From the NCBI RefSeq assembly GCF_007678255.1, contig NZ_VEED01000003.1, positions 248,001 through 312,000 on the forward strand: a DNA stretch of 64,000 nucleotides, written 5' to 3'. Every line of letters begins with the position of its first letter. The first letter of the stretch is position 1. This DNA is from Bacillus sp. X1(2014). GTDB lineage: Bacteria; Bacillota; Bacilli; Bacillales_B; DSM-18226. The notes beneath the pieces are model-generated. The model did no database searches. It had not been told where the DNA came from and worked only from the letters and a program-made list of their open reading frames with translations. Below are positions 31,468 through 39,556 of the stretch, piece by piece. The position numbers and the translations under genes were made by a program.

Positions 31468-32370
31468 ATGCTGACAGGGATGCAGATTGCCGTGATTGGC
31501 GGGGATGCCAGACAGCTGGAAATCATCCGCAAGTTAACCGAATTAGATGCGAGATTATCGCTTATTGGTTTTGAACAACTTGACCATGCCTTTACTGGTG
31601 CCGTCAAGGAAAAGTTGGATGAAGTCGATTTTTCAAATATGGATACCCTTATCCTGCCAGTTCCCGGTACAAATTTAGAAGGTCAGGTAGAAACAATCTT
31701 TTCAAATGAAAAGGTTATTTTGACAGGAGATTTGCTTGCAAAGACACCTGAGCATTGTACGATTTATTCCGGAATTAGCAATTCCTATTTAAATGGAATT
31801 ACTAAGGAAGCCAAACGAACTCTTATTCAATTATTTGAAAGGGATGATGTGGCCATCTACAATTCAATTCCGACGGTTGAAGGGACAATTATGATGGCGA
31901 TTCAACATACTGATTTTACAATACATGGGTCGAATATTACGGTTCTAGGCTTAGGGAGAGTGGGTATGAGTGTGGCAAGAACCTTTGCGGCACTAGGAGC
32001 AAAAGTTAAGGTAGGAGCAAGGAAAAGTGAGCATCTAGCAAGGATTACTGAGATGGGATTAACACCATTCCATTTAAATAATCTAGTTAATGAAGTGAAA
32101 GACACCGATATTTTAATAAACACTGCACCACATTTGATCGTAACAGCGATGGTTATCTCAAAAATGCCTTCACATACGCTCATTATTGACTTGGCTTCCA
32201 AACCAGGAGGTACTGATTTTCGTTATGCCGAAAAAAGAGGGATTAAAGCATTGCTAGCACCGGGGCTGCCGGGAATTGTCGCTCCGAAAACGGCAGGTCA
32301 AATTTTAGCCAATGTTCTTGCCCAACTGCTTCAAGATGATTTAAGAAAGCGAAAGGGGAAAGTGAAATGA
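31468..32370 (+). CDS. dpaA: Dipicolinate synthase subunit A
   Basis: With DpaB it makes dipicolinic acid in the mother cell during sporulation (SpoVFA). I choose ATG 31468 (MLTGMQIAVIGGDARQLEI, 300 aa), preceded by AGAAGGTGA; the GTG at 31456 overlaps that site. There is an N-terminal Rossmann-like motif AVIGGDARQ and a second NAD-binding segment, VLGLGRVGMSVARTFAALGA. Upstream, at about 31392-31400, CATAAGATG resembles a sigma-K -10 element (CATANNNTA) with one mismatch, which fits late mother-cell expression but is weak evidence. The ATG of dpaB overlaps the stop. Confidence 0.97.
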   Translation: MLTGMQIAVIGGDARQLEIIRKLTELDARLSLIGFEQLDHAFTGAVKEKLDEVDFSNMDTLILPVPGTNLEGQVETIFSNEKVILTGDLLAKTPEHCTIYSGISNSYLNGITKEAKRTLIQLFERDDVAIYNSIPTVEGTIMMAIQHTDFTIHGSNITVLGLGRVGMSVARTFAALGAKVKVGARKSEHLARITEMGLTPFHLNNLVNEVKDTDILINTAPHLIVTAMVISKMPSHTLIIDLASKPGGTDFRYAEKRGIKALLAPGLPGIVAPKTAGQILANVLAQLLQDDLRKRKGKVK

Positions 32371-32966
32371 GTTTAAAAGGTAAAAGAATTGGCTTTGGCT
32401 TAACCGGCTCTCATTGTACGTATGACGCAGTATTCCCAGAAATTGAAAAGTTAGTGCAAGCCGGTGCAGAGGTAATGCCAGTCGTGACTTTTACAGTTAA
32501 AAATACAGATACCCGCTTTGGCAAAGGGGAAGATTGGATCCAAAGAATTGAAGATTTAACAGGAAACAAAGTAATCGACTCCATCGTAAAAGCAGAGCCG
32601 CTAGGACCAAAAATTCCTTTGGATTGTATGGTAATTGCTCCATTAACAGGTGTATCAATGAGTAAATTCGCTAATGCCATGAATGATAGTCCAGTATTAA
32701 TGGCAGCAAAAGCAACACTGCGCAACTTAAAACCAGTGGTGCTGGGAATTTCAACAAATGATGCACTCGGTTTAAATGGAGTAAATTTAATGAGGTTAAT
32801 GGCTACCAAGAATATATACTTTATTCCATATGGTCAGGATGATCCAATTAAAAAACCAAATTCAATGGTTGCGAGAATGACATTGCTTACAGAAACAGTT
32901 GAAGCAGCTATCGAAGGAAAACAAATTCAACCTGTATTAGTTGAAAGGTATAAAGATTCTGACTAA
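32367..32966 (+). CDS. dpaB: Dipicolinate synthase subunit B (flavoprotein)
   Basis: Second subunit of dipicolinate synthase (SpoVFB), a flavoprotein of the UbiX/Dfp type. The 199-aa product has the N-terminal LTGSHCTYDAVFPEIEKL motif and IAPLTGVSMSKFANAMNDSPVL for FMN binding. It overlaps dpaA by an ATGA junction. The next genes (asd, dapG, dapA) make dihydrodipicolinate, its substrate precursor. Confidence 0.97.
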   Translation: MSLKGKRIGFGLTGSHCTYDAVFPEIEKLVQAGAEVMPVVTFTVKNTDTRFGKGEDWIQRIEDLTGNKVIDSIVKAEPLGPKIPLDCMVIAPLTGVSMSKFANAMNDSPVLMAAKATLRNLKPVVLGISTNDALGLNGVNLMRLMATKNIYFIPYGQDDPIKKPNSMVARMTLLTETVEAAIEGKQIQPVLVERYKDSD

Positions 32967-33010
32967 TAATTCCCTCATTCATCAAAATAGGTTATTTCTT
33001 TAAAGGAATA

Positions 33011-33019
33011 TGTTAAAAT
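33011..33019 (+). promoter_or_regulatory. Possible extended -10 promoter for asd
   Basis: TGTTAAAAT matches an extended -10 (TGn-TAAAAT). No good -35 box is seen. The predicted start point is near 33026, just before a large hairpin. Confidence 0.45.
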
Positions 33020-33030
33020 AAATTATTCTA

Positions 33031-33061
33031 TCATCAGTGGGAAGATTCAACCCACTGATGA
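33031..33061 (+). promoter_or_regulatory. Hairpin at the 5' end of the asd leader
   Basis: TCATCAGTGGG / CCCACTGATGA is a perfect 11-bp stem with a 9-nt loop. There is no T run, so it is not a standard terminator. If transcription starts near 33026, the hairpin sits at the extreme 5' end of the mRNA, where it could shield it from 5' exonuclease. Confidence 0.55.
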
Positions 33062-33170
33062 GAAATAAAAAAATTATTAATAACATGCTGGATGCTATAT
33101 AAAGGCAATTTCCTTTTAAAGTATATAACCAGTTATGTACAACGATGAGTATGGAAGGGGAAAACTAGTA

Positions 33171-34220
33171 ATGACTCAACAAAATGGATTTCACGTTGCT
33201 GTTGTTGGAGCAACTGGAGCAGTAGGACAACAAATGTTACAAACATTAATGAAAGAGAACTTCCCAATCAGAAAACTTACCCTATTATCTTCAGCACGTT
33301 CAGCAGGGAAAAAAGTAGATGTTAATGGACAGGAATATACGATTGAAGAAGCTAAGCCTGAGAGTTTTGAAGGCGTGGATATAGCTCTTTTTAGTGCAGG
33401 CGGTAGTGTATCAAAGGAGCTTGGTCCAGAAGCAGTTAAGCGTGGTGCAATCGTGGTGGACAACACTAGTGCATTTAGAATGGATGAGAATACCCCTTTA
33501 GTTGTCCCTGAAGTGAACGAAGAGGACCTTCATCAACATAATGGAATTATTGCTAACCCCAATTGTTCCACCATTCAAATGGTTGTTGCCCTTGAGCCAA
33601 TTCGTCAACAATTTGGTTTGAAAAAGGTGATCGTCTCCACTTATCAAGCTGTCTCAGGTTCAGGTGCAGCAGCGGTGGAGGAATTAATGCAGCAAACTCA
33701 GTCAATCTTAAACGGAGAAGCATATGAACCAAAGATTTTACCGGTGAAGTCAGATAAAAATCACTATCAAATTGCTTTTAACGCGATTCCACAAATTGAT
33801 AAATTTCAAGATAACGGATATACATTTGAAGAGATGAAAATGATTAATGAAACCAAAAAAATCATGCATTTACCAGAGTTACAGGTTTCGGCAACTTGTG
33901 TTCGGCTTCCTGTAGCAGTTGGTCATTCTGAATCAGTTTATTTTGAAATTGAAGCGGATGATGTTAGTGCGAATGACATTAAAGCATTGTTAAAGGATGC
34001 TCCAGGTGTTATTTTACAGGATGATCCAGAAAATCAACTATATCCAATGCCTGCAAATTGCGTTGGGAAAAATGATGTTTTTGTCGGACGTATTAGAAAG
34101 GACATCGATGAATCTCGTGGTTTCCATATGTGGGTTGTCTCTGATAACTTGCTTAAAGGAGCAGCTTGGAACTCTGTCCAAATCGCAGAAAGTTTAGTGA
34201 AGTTAGGTATTGTAAAATAA
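33171..34220 (+). CDS. asd: Aspartate-semialdehyde dehydrogenase
   Basis: Reduces aspartyl phosphate to aspartate semialdehyde for lysine, threonine, methionine and dipicolinate synthesis. I choose ATG 33171 after GGAAGGGG, giving [20 protein letters not shown] (seen in part) and 349 aa. GATGAVG binds NADP, and the catalytic cysteine lies in [13 protein letters not shown]. The upstream ATG at 33135 lacks a site. It leads the asd-dapG-dapA unit. Confidence 0.97.
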   Translation: MTQQNGFHVAVVGATGAVGQQMLQTLMKENFPIRKLTLLSSARSAGKKVDVNGQEYTIEEAKPESFEGVDIALFSAGGSVSKELGPEAVKRGAIVVDNTSAFRMDENTPLVVPEVNEEDLHQHNGIIANPNCSTIQMVVALEPIRQQFGLKKVIVSTYQAVSGSGAAAVEELMQQTQSILNGEAYEPKILPVKSDKNHYQIAFNAIPQIDKFQDNGYTFEEMKMINETKKIMHLPELQVSATCVRLPVAVGHSESVYFEIEADDVSANDIKALLKDAPGVILQDDPENQLYPMPANCVGKNDVFVGRIRKDIDESRGFHMWVVSDNLLKGAAWNSVQIAESLVKLGIVK

Positions 34221-34253
34221 AGTTACATCACAAAGGCAGGTTTTGGTGTCCCC

Positions 34254-35498
34254 ATGAAAATTATTGTTCAAAAATTTGGCGGTACATCTGTTAAAGATGA
34301 AGAAAGCAGAAAATATGCTCAAGGCCATATCGAAAAAGCCTTAGCTGATGGCTATAAAGTGGTAGTTGTTGTTTCCGCGATGGGAAGAAAAGGTGATCCT
34401 TATGCAACAGATTCATTACTTTCTTTAGTTGGTGGAAATTTAAGTAGAATTTCAAAACGCGAACATGATTTATTATTGTCATGTGGTGAAGTTATTTCGA
34501 GTGTTGTGTTTGTGAATATGTTACTAGAGAGCGGAATCAATGCTGTATCATTAACGGGCTCACAAGCAGGTTTCCGTACAAATAATGACCATACAAACGC
34601 AAAAATTATTGATATGCAATGTGATCGGTTGCTTAGTGAGTTAGAGAGTAATGATGTTGTCGTGGTAGCAGGCTTTCAAGGTGCGGCAAATAATGGTGAT
34701 ATTACAACCATTGGCCGGGGTGGAAGTGATACCTCAGCGGCTGCGTTAGGAGCTGCCCTAAACGCTGAATATATTGATATATTTACAGATGTGGAAGGAA
34801 TTATGACAGCCGACCCTCGTATTGCTGAAAATGCACGACCGCTATCTGTTGTAACTTACACAGAAGTGTGTAATATGGCTTATCAAGGGGCAAAGGTCAT
34901 TCACCCTAGGGCAGTTGAAATCGCTATGCAGGCTAAAGTTCCAATCCGGATCCGCTCTACTTATTCAGATAATTTAGGAACATTGGTTACTTCCTTAAAT
35001 AAAAATAATCGTGGCAGTGATATCAAGGAACGAGTTGTTACCGGAATTGCCCATGTTTCAAATGTTACGCAAATTAAAGTCTTTGCAAAAAAGGATCAAT
35101 ATTACTTGCAGGCTGAAGTTTTTAAGGCAATGGCCAATGAAGGAATCAGTGTAGATTTTATCAATATTTCTCCTAATGGAGTGATCTATACAGTTACGGA
35201 AGAAATGACGGACCGTGCAATTACAGTTCTAAATGAATTAGGCCATGACCCCGTCGTTGAGCGTCATTGTGCTAAGGTTTCTGTTGTTGGTGCAGGAATT
35301 GCCGGTGTCCCTGGCGTTACCTCCAAAATCGTGACTGCCTTATCGGATTATGGGATTCGTATTTTGCAATCTGCAGATAGTCATACTACGATTTGGGTAC
35401 TTGTAAAGCAGGAGGACTTAGTTAAATCGGTTAATGCCCTTCACGACGCCTTTCAGTTAGAAGATGAATCAGTAGAATTTAATTTTACTGATTTATAA
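34254..35498 (+). CDS. dapG: Aspartokinase I
   Basis: Phosphorylates aspartate. The B. subtilis homologue is the diaminopimelate-inhibited isozyme devoted to cell wall and spore needs. The 414-aa product begins MKIIVQKFGGTSVKD and contains GRGGSDTSAAALGAAL, ITSPN-like regulatory sequence and two C-terminal ACT domains (from about residue 265). The ribosome binding site is weak: only AAAGG and GGTG-like bases in the 33-nt gap, so translation may rely on coupling or be modest. No lysine riboswitch is visible. Confidence 0.96.
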   Translation: MKIIVQKFGGTSVKDEESRKYAQGHIEKALADGYKVVVVVSAMGRKGDPYATDSLLSLVGGNLSRISKREHDLLLSCGEVISSVVFVNMLLESGINAVSLTGSQAGFRTNNDHTNAKIIDMQCDRLLSELESNDVVVVAGFQGAANNGDITTIGRGGSDTSAAALGAALNAEYIDIFTDVEGIMTADPRIAENARPLSVVTYTEVCNMAYQGAKVIHPRAVEIAMQAKVPIRIRSTYSDNLGTLVTSLNKNNRGSDIKERVVTGIAHVSNVTQIKVFAKKDQYYLQAEVFKAMANEGISVDFINISPNGVIYTVTEEMTDRAITVLNELGHDPVVERHCAKVSVVGAGIAGVPGVTSKIVTALSDYGIRILQSADSHTTIWVLVKQEDLVKSVNALHDAFQLEDESVEFNFTDL

Positions 35499-35579
35499 AA
35501 GTTATCTTCAAATGAATAGTAAATCCCTTAGATGAATGTGGATTTAATTATGCTTGATGGTATTGAGAGGAGTAGAAAT

Positions 35580-36455
35580 ATGGTTCATTTCGGGCGAGTA
35601 TCGACTGCAATGGTAACTCCCTTTGATAAAAAAGGTCATATTGACTTTGTTAAAACCACGCAATTAGTGAATTATTTAATTGAAAATGGAACAGATTCTC
35701 TTGTAATTGCAGGAACTACTGGTGAATCACCAACCTTAACAAAAGAAGAAAAGCTGGCATTATTTGATCATGTTGTTAAAGTTGTAAATAATCGAATTCC
35801 AGTAATAGCTGGAACAGGAAGCAATAATACTTACGCATCCATTGAACTGACAAAAAAAGCTGAGCAGCTGGGTGTGGATGCGATCATGATTGTTGCCCCT
35901 TATTATAATAAACCAAATCAGGAAGGCCTGTATCAGCATTTCAAGGCTGTTGCAGAAGCAACTTCCTTGCCGGTAATGGTTTACAACATACCAGGACGTT
36001 CTGCAGTTAATATCCATCCTGAGACGATTATTCGACTTTCAAAGATAGCGAATATTGTTGCGGTTAAGGAAGCAAGCGGTGATCTTAATGCAATGACACA
36101 TATCGTTGCAAATACAGATGATGATTTTGTTTTATATAGTGGTGATGATAGTATGACAATCCCTGTTCTGTCTATTGGCGGGGTAGGTGTAATTTCGGTT
36201 GCATCACACGTAATTGGGAATCAGCTGCAGGAAATGGTTAAAGCATTTTTTAACGGTGAGAATGAAAAGGCTGCTAAAATGCATCAACAGCTTCTCCCAG
36301 TTATGCAAGGTTTATTTGCTGCACCGAGTCCTGCTCCTGTAAAAACAGCGTTACAGGTTGCAGGATTAGATGTCGGGTCAGTAAGGCTCCCGCTCGTTGG
36401 GCTGACAGAACAAGAACGTACAACATTAATTTCATTATTAAAACAATTAAAATAA
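35580..36455 (+). CDS. dapA: 4-hydroxy-tetrahydrodipicolinate synthase
   Basis: Condenses pyruvate with aspartate semialdehyde, the entry to diaminopimelate, lysine and dipicolinate. I choose ATG 35580, 7 nt after GAGAGGAG (35565-35572), giving MVHFGRVSTAMVTPFD and 291 aa. The TIM-barrel motifs are GTTGESPTL, MVYNIPGRS (with the conserved Tyr) and the Schiff-base lysine in VAVKEASGD. A strong terminator follows. Confidence 0.97.
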   Translation: MVHFGRVSTAMVTPFDKKGHIDFVKTTQLVNYLIENGTDSLVIAGTTGESPTLTKEEKLALFDHVVKVVNNRIPVIAGTGSNNTYASIELTKKAEQLGVDAIMIVAPYYNKPNQEGLYQHFKAVAEATSLPVMVYNIPGRSAVNIHPETIIRLSKIANIVAVKEASGDLNAMTHIVANTDDDFVLYSGDDSMTIPVLSIGGVGVISVASHVIGNQLQEMVKAFFNGENEKAAKMHQQLLPVMQGLFAAPSPAPVKTALQVAGLDVGSVRLPLVGLTEQERTTLISLLKQLK

Positions 36456-36460
36456 ATTGA

Positions 36461-36498
36461 AAAAGCCAACCGAAAGAAATAGTCGGTTGGCTTTTTTA
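36461..36498 (+). terminator. Rho-independent terminator after dapA
   Basis: AAAAGCCAACCGA / TCGGTTGGCTTTT, a 13-bp perfect stem followed by T residues. Confidence 0.94.
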
Positions 36499-36528
36499 TT
36501 TCAGTAAAACTTCATTATTACTTTTTTG

Positions 36529-36558
36529 TTGGAAAGGTTTTCAAAAATCAAGTATAAT
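36529..36558 (+). promoter_or_regulatory. SigA promoter for rnjB
   Basis: TTGGAA (36529-36534), 18-bp spacer, TATAAT (36553-36558). Confidence 0.6.
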
Positions 36559-36589
36559 AATCATAACTGATTTGGATCGGAAATAAGAA

Positions 36590-36630
36590 AAGCGGATGCA
36601 CCCAATGAGCGGAGCTAGAGCTAGACATTT
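36590..36630 (+). repeat. Fragment resembling a dispersed Bacillaceae intergenic repeat
   Basis: The segment contains AGCGGATGC and GGAGCTAGAGCTAGACA. It resembles the widespread intergenic motif around TGTCTAGCTCCAGCGCC in reverse orientation, recalled from other bacilli. A related copy forms the ymdB terminator at 59672. The assignment is from memory and not verified. Confidence 0.3.
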
Positions 36631-36680
36631 TTCGGAGTTCAATAAATTAAATTTAGTTACAACATAGGAGGATTTACAAA

Positions 36681-38348
36681 TTGATAAACAAAATTAATAA
36701 CTCCATTAAGGTAATCACACTTGGTGGTGTAGGAGAAATCGGTAAAAATATGTATCTGGTTGAAGTGGACAAGGACATATTTATTATTGATGCCGGCTTA
36801 ATGTTCCCCGAGGAAGAAATGCTAGGCATAGATATTGTGATTCCGGATATTACATATTTAAAAGAAAATAAGGAACGGGTAAAGGCAATATTTTTAACCC
36901 ATGGTCATGAAGATCATATTGGGGCATTATCGTATGTTCTCCGTCATATTGATGTACCTGTTTATGGAACTAAGCTCACACTTGCTCTTGCAAATGCAAA
37001 ACTTAGAGAGCAAGATTATTTTAGTAAGACCAATTTTATTGAAGTACAGTCTGATACGATTGTTAAATTAGATGCCGTAGATGTAAGCTTCTTTAAAACC
37101 AATCACAGTATTCCTGATTCTGTGGGGATTTGCATCCATACCTCTGAAGGAATAATTGTCTATACAGGTGATTTTAAATTTGATCAAGCGGCAACGCAGC
37201 TTTATAAACCTGAAATCGGAAAGATGGCTGCAATAGGGGAACAAGGGGTACTATGCTTATTGTCTGATAGTACAGAAGCTGAAAAGCCTGGCTATACAGC
37301 ATCAGAGGCAATTGTTGAGCGCGAAATGTCCAATGCCTTCTATAATGCACCTGGAAGGATTATTGCAGCATGCTTTGCCTCAGATATAAATAGAATTCAG
37401 CATATTTTTAATGCAGCCAAGGAAAACGGACGTAAAGTCACTGTGGTTGGAAAAAGCTTAGAGAGAATTTATCATATTGCCCTTGATTTGGGATATTTAG
37501 AAGTAGATGAGGATTTAATTATTCCAGTTAGTCAGATAAAAGAATATCAAGATCGGGAAATTGTCGTATTAATGACTGGAAGTCAAGGTGAACCAATCGA
37601 GGCTCTGCAAAAAATGGCAAAGCAAATGGATAAAGTGGTTAACATCCAAAAAGGAGATACCGTATTAATTGCCGCTTCCCCATTAAGAGGAAGTGAAGTA
37701 TTTTTATTTAAAACTATCGATATGCTCTTTAGAGCTGGTGCCAATGTTATATCGGGTAAAAGGACCATCCATGTATCAAGTCATGGCAGTCAAGAAGAAT
37801 TAAAATTTATGATTAACTTAATGAAACCAAAATATCTGGTTCCTGTACATGGTGAATACCGGATGCTTAAGGCCCATCGGAAATTAGCTTTGGAATGTGG
37901 GCTGACTGATGAACAAATTATTATCCCTGACCGTGGTGATATTCTTGAATGGAAGGAAGGCAGGCTCGCCGTTGCAGGCAAGGTTCCTTCTGGAAATATT
38001 CTAATTGACGGCATTGGTGTTGGAGATGTCGGGAATATTGTCCTTCGTGATCGAAGGCTCTTATCACAGGATGGAATCCTAATTGTTGTAGTAACATTAA
38101 AAAAACAAGACAAGAGTATAGCAGCTGGCCCTGAAATTATTTCTAGAGGATTTGTTTATGTTCGCGAATCAGAAAAATTGATGGAGGAGTCAACAAAACT
38201 AGTTCGTGACATTGTAGAGAGAAATATTGCGAAGGATTCATTTGAGTGGTCAAGTTTAAAGCAAGAAATTAGAGAAGAATTAAACCGTAACCTATATGAA
38301 AAAACAAAAAGAAGACCAATGATTCTTCCAATCATTATGGAAATCTAG
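36681..38348 (+). CDS. rnjB: Ribonuclease J (RNase J2 locus)
   Basis: Metallo-beta-lactamase/beta-CASP ribonuclease acting in mRNA turnover and 5' processing. The 555-aa product starts at TTG 36681 behind AGGAGG (36666-36671). The zinc motif reads LTHGHEDHIGAL, the full HxHxDH pattern; in B. subtilis RnjB this motif is degenerate, as I recall. The beta-CASP region (LCLLSDSTEAEKPGYT) and the C-terminal segment GNIVLRDRRLLSQDGI are conserved. It lies between dapA and tepA, as rnjB does in B. subtilis, so J2 is assigned by position. Confidence 0.93.
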   Translation: MINKINNSIKVITLGGVGEIGKNMYLVEVDKDIFIIDAGLMFPEEEMLGIDIVIPDITYLKENKERVKAIFLTHGHEDHIGALSYVLRHIDVPVYGTKLTLALANAKLREQDYFSKTNFIEVQSDTIVKLDAVDVSFFKTNHSIPDSVGICIHTSEGIIVYTGDFKFDQAATQLYKPEIGKMAAIGEQGVLCLLSDSTEAEKPGYTASEAIVEREMSNAFYNAPGRIIAACFASDINRIQHIFNAAKENGRKVTVVGKSLERIYHIALDLGYLEVDEDLIIPVSQIKEYQDREIVVLMTGSQGEPIEALQKMAKQMDKVVNIQKGDTVLIAASPLRGSEVFLFKTIDMLFRAGANVISGKRTIHVSSHGSQEELKFMINLMKPKYLVPVHGEYRMLKAHRKLALECGLTDEQIIIPDRGDILEWKEGRLAVAGKVPSGNILIDGIGVGDVGNIVLRDRRLLSQDGILIVVVTLKKQDKSIAAGPEIISRGFVYVRESEKLMEESTKLVRDIVERNIAKDSFEWSSLKQEIREELNRNLYEKTKRRPMILPIIMEI

Positions 38349-38352
38349 AAAG

Positions 38353-38381
38353 AAAGCACTGGAATGCCAGTGCTTTTTATT
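38353..38381 (+). terminator. Rho-independent terminator after rnjB
   Basis: AAAGCACTGG / CCAGTGCTTT with an AATG loop and a T-rich tail. Confidence 0.9.
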
Positions 38382-38445
38382 TTTGGCATGAAATTACCTT
38401 ATAAGATAATACTAACCTATATCATGTTTGAAGGGAGTATTAAGG

Positions 38446-39192
38446 ATGAATAACGATATACAAAAAAATAATCAAGAAGGCGGGGAACCTCAAAAAGAGG
38501 ATAAACCTTCTTCAGCATTAATAGAGAAAATTCAACAACTAGGACAAACAAATGTCCCACAACTTTCAACAGATTCTAAAATTCATTGTTTGACGATTAT
38601 CGGTCAAATTGAAGGACATTTAGCTCTGCCACCGCAAAATAAAACAACAAAATATGAGCATATCATTCCACAACTCGTCGCAATTGAACAAAATCCTAAA
38701 ATAGAGGGCGTTCTAATCATTTTAAATACAGTTGGCGGTGATGTTGAGGCGGGGCTTGCTATCTCCGAAATGCTAGCGACAATATCAAAACCAACTGTTT
38801 CAATTGTATTAGGAGGAGGTCATTCGATTGGAGTCCCAATTGCTGTTTCTTGTGACTATTCTTTTATAGCAGAAACCGCTACAATGACCATTCATCCTAT
38901 CCGCTTGACTGGTCTTGTGATTGGAGTTCCAGCAACCTTTGAATATTTGGATAAAATGCAAGATCGGGTCATCAATTTTGTAACGAAGCATTCTAAAATT
39001 ACCGAAGAAACATTTAAAGATTTAATGTTTGCAAAAGGAAATCTAACCAGGGACATTGGAACAAATGTAATTGGTGTTGATGCAGTTAAGACAGGTTTAA
39101 TTGATGAAGTAGGAGGTCTTGGTCAGGCAATGAAAAAGTTAAATGAAATGATTGACCTCCATAAAGAAAAGGATGAAGGGCTGATCCAATGA
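38446..39192 (+). CDS. tepA: ClpP-like translocation-enhancing protein TepA
   Basis: ClpP-fold serine protease family member; B. subtilis TepA was linked to protein export or signal-peptide turnover. I choose ATG 38446, 8 nt after AAGGGAG, giving 248 aa; the upstream start at 38428 lacks a site. [13 protein letters not shown] and the putative nucleophile serine in [12 protein letters not shown] are present, as is the His region TIHPIRLTG. It overlaps ylzJ by ATGA. Confidence 0.93.
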   Translation: MNNDIQKNNQEGGEPQKEDKPSSALIEKIQQLGQTNVPQLSTDSKIHCLTIIGQIEGHLALPPQNKTTKYEHIIPQLVAIEQNPKIEGVLIILNTVGGDVEAGLAISEMLATISKPTVSIVLGGGHSIGVPIAVSCDYSFIAETATMTIHPIRLTGLVIGVPATFEYLDKMQDRVINFVTKHSKITEETFKDLMFAKGNLTRDIGTNVIGVDAVKTGLIDEVGGLGQAMKKLNEMIDLHKEKDEGLIQ

Positions 39193-39428
39193 TACTTTAC
39201 ACCATGATGCCACCCGAATTGGTTTTTCCTTATGAGACGGAATCACCAAGCAAACAGCAAATGGTCAGCTATCAGGGCATACCCCTCTTAGTAGAGTTGA
39301 TAGATGGTCAAAATGTTCAAGTCATTCGGAATCTAAGTACAGATCCTCAGCATTACTTAGATAACCAAATATGCCCGGGAGCAAAAATTTCTTTCGCAAA
39401 CCTAGAAGGATTGTCCGCTTTGTATTAG
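39189..39428 (+). CDS. ylzJ: YlzJ-like small protein
   Basis: A 79-aa protein of the YlzJ family with unknown function. It begins [16 protein letters not shown] and contains YQGIPLLVE. The start overlaps the tepA stop (ATGA), and it is located between tepA and spoIIIE as in B. subtilis. Not otherwise recognisable. Confidence 0.88.
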   Translation: MILYTMMPPELVFPYETESPSKQQMVSYQGIPLLVELIDGQNVQVIRNLSTDPQHYLDNQICPGAKISFANLEGLSALY

Positions 39429-39436
39429 TAGATTAT

Positions 39437-39444
39437 GGTATAAT
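39437..39444 (+). promoter_or_regulatory. Extended -10 promoter upstream of spoIIIE
   Basis: TGGTATAAT matches TGn-TATAAT and starts 8 nt after the ylzJ stop. No clear -35 box is present. A terminator-like hairpin follows only 27 nt downstream. Confidence 0.45.
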
Positions 39445-39470
39445 CAAGTGAACACACAAGAGCAGCCAGC

Positions 39471-39499
39471 AAGGCTGCTTTCTTCCTTTTTACCCTCTG
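39471..39499 (+). terminator. Hairpin/terminator between ylzJ and spoIIIE
   Basis: AGCAGCC / GGCTGCT around AGCAA, then a pyrimidine-rich TTCTTCCTTTTT tail. It lies between the candidate promoter and spoIIIE, so it could attenuate that transcript. Confidence 0.7.
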
Positions 39500-39556
39500 A
39501 TACAGGGATGTTTTATATTAAAGGATGATTTACCATAATAAACACAGGGTGATTAG

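Noticed and set aside
34221..34253. Lysine riboswitch before dapG
   Set aside because: The gap is only 33 nt, too short for an L-box aptamer, and none is visible before asd either.
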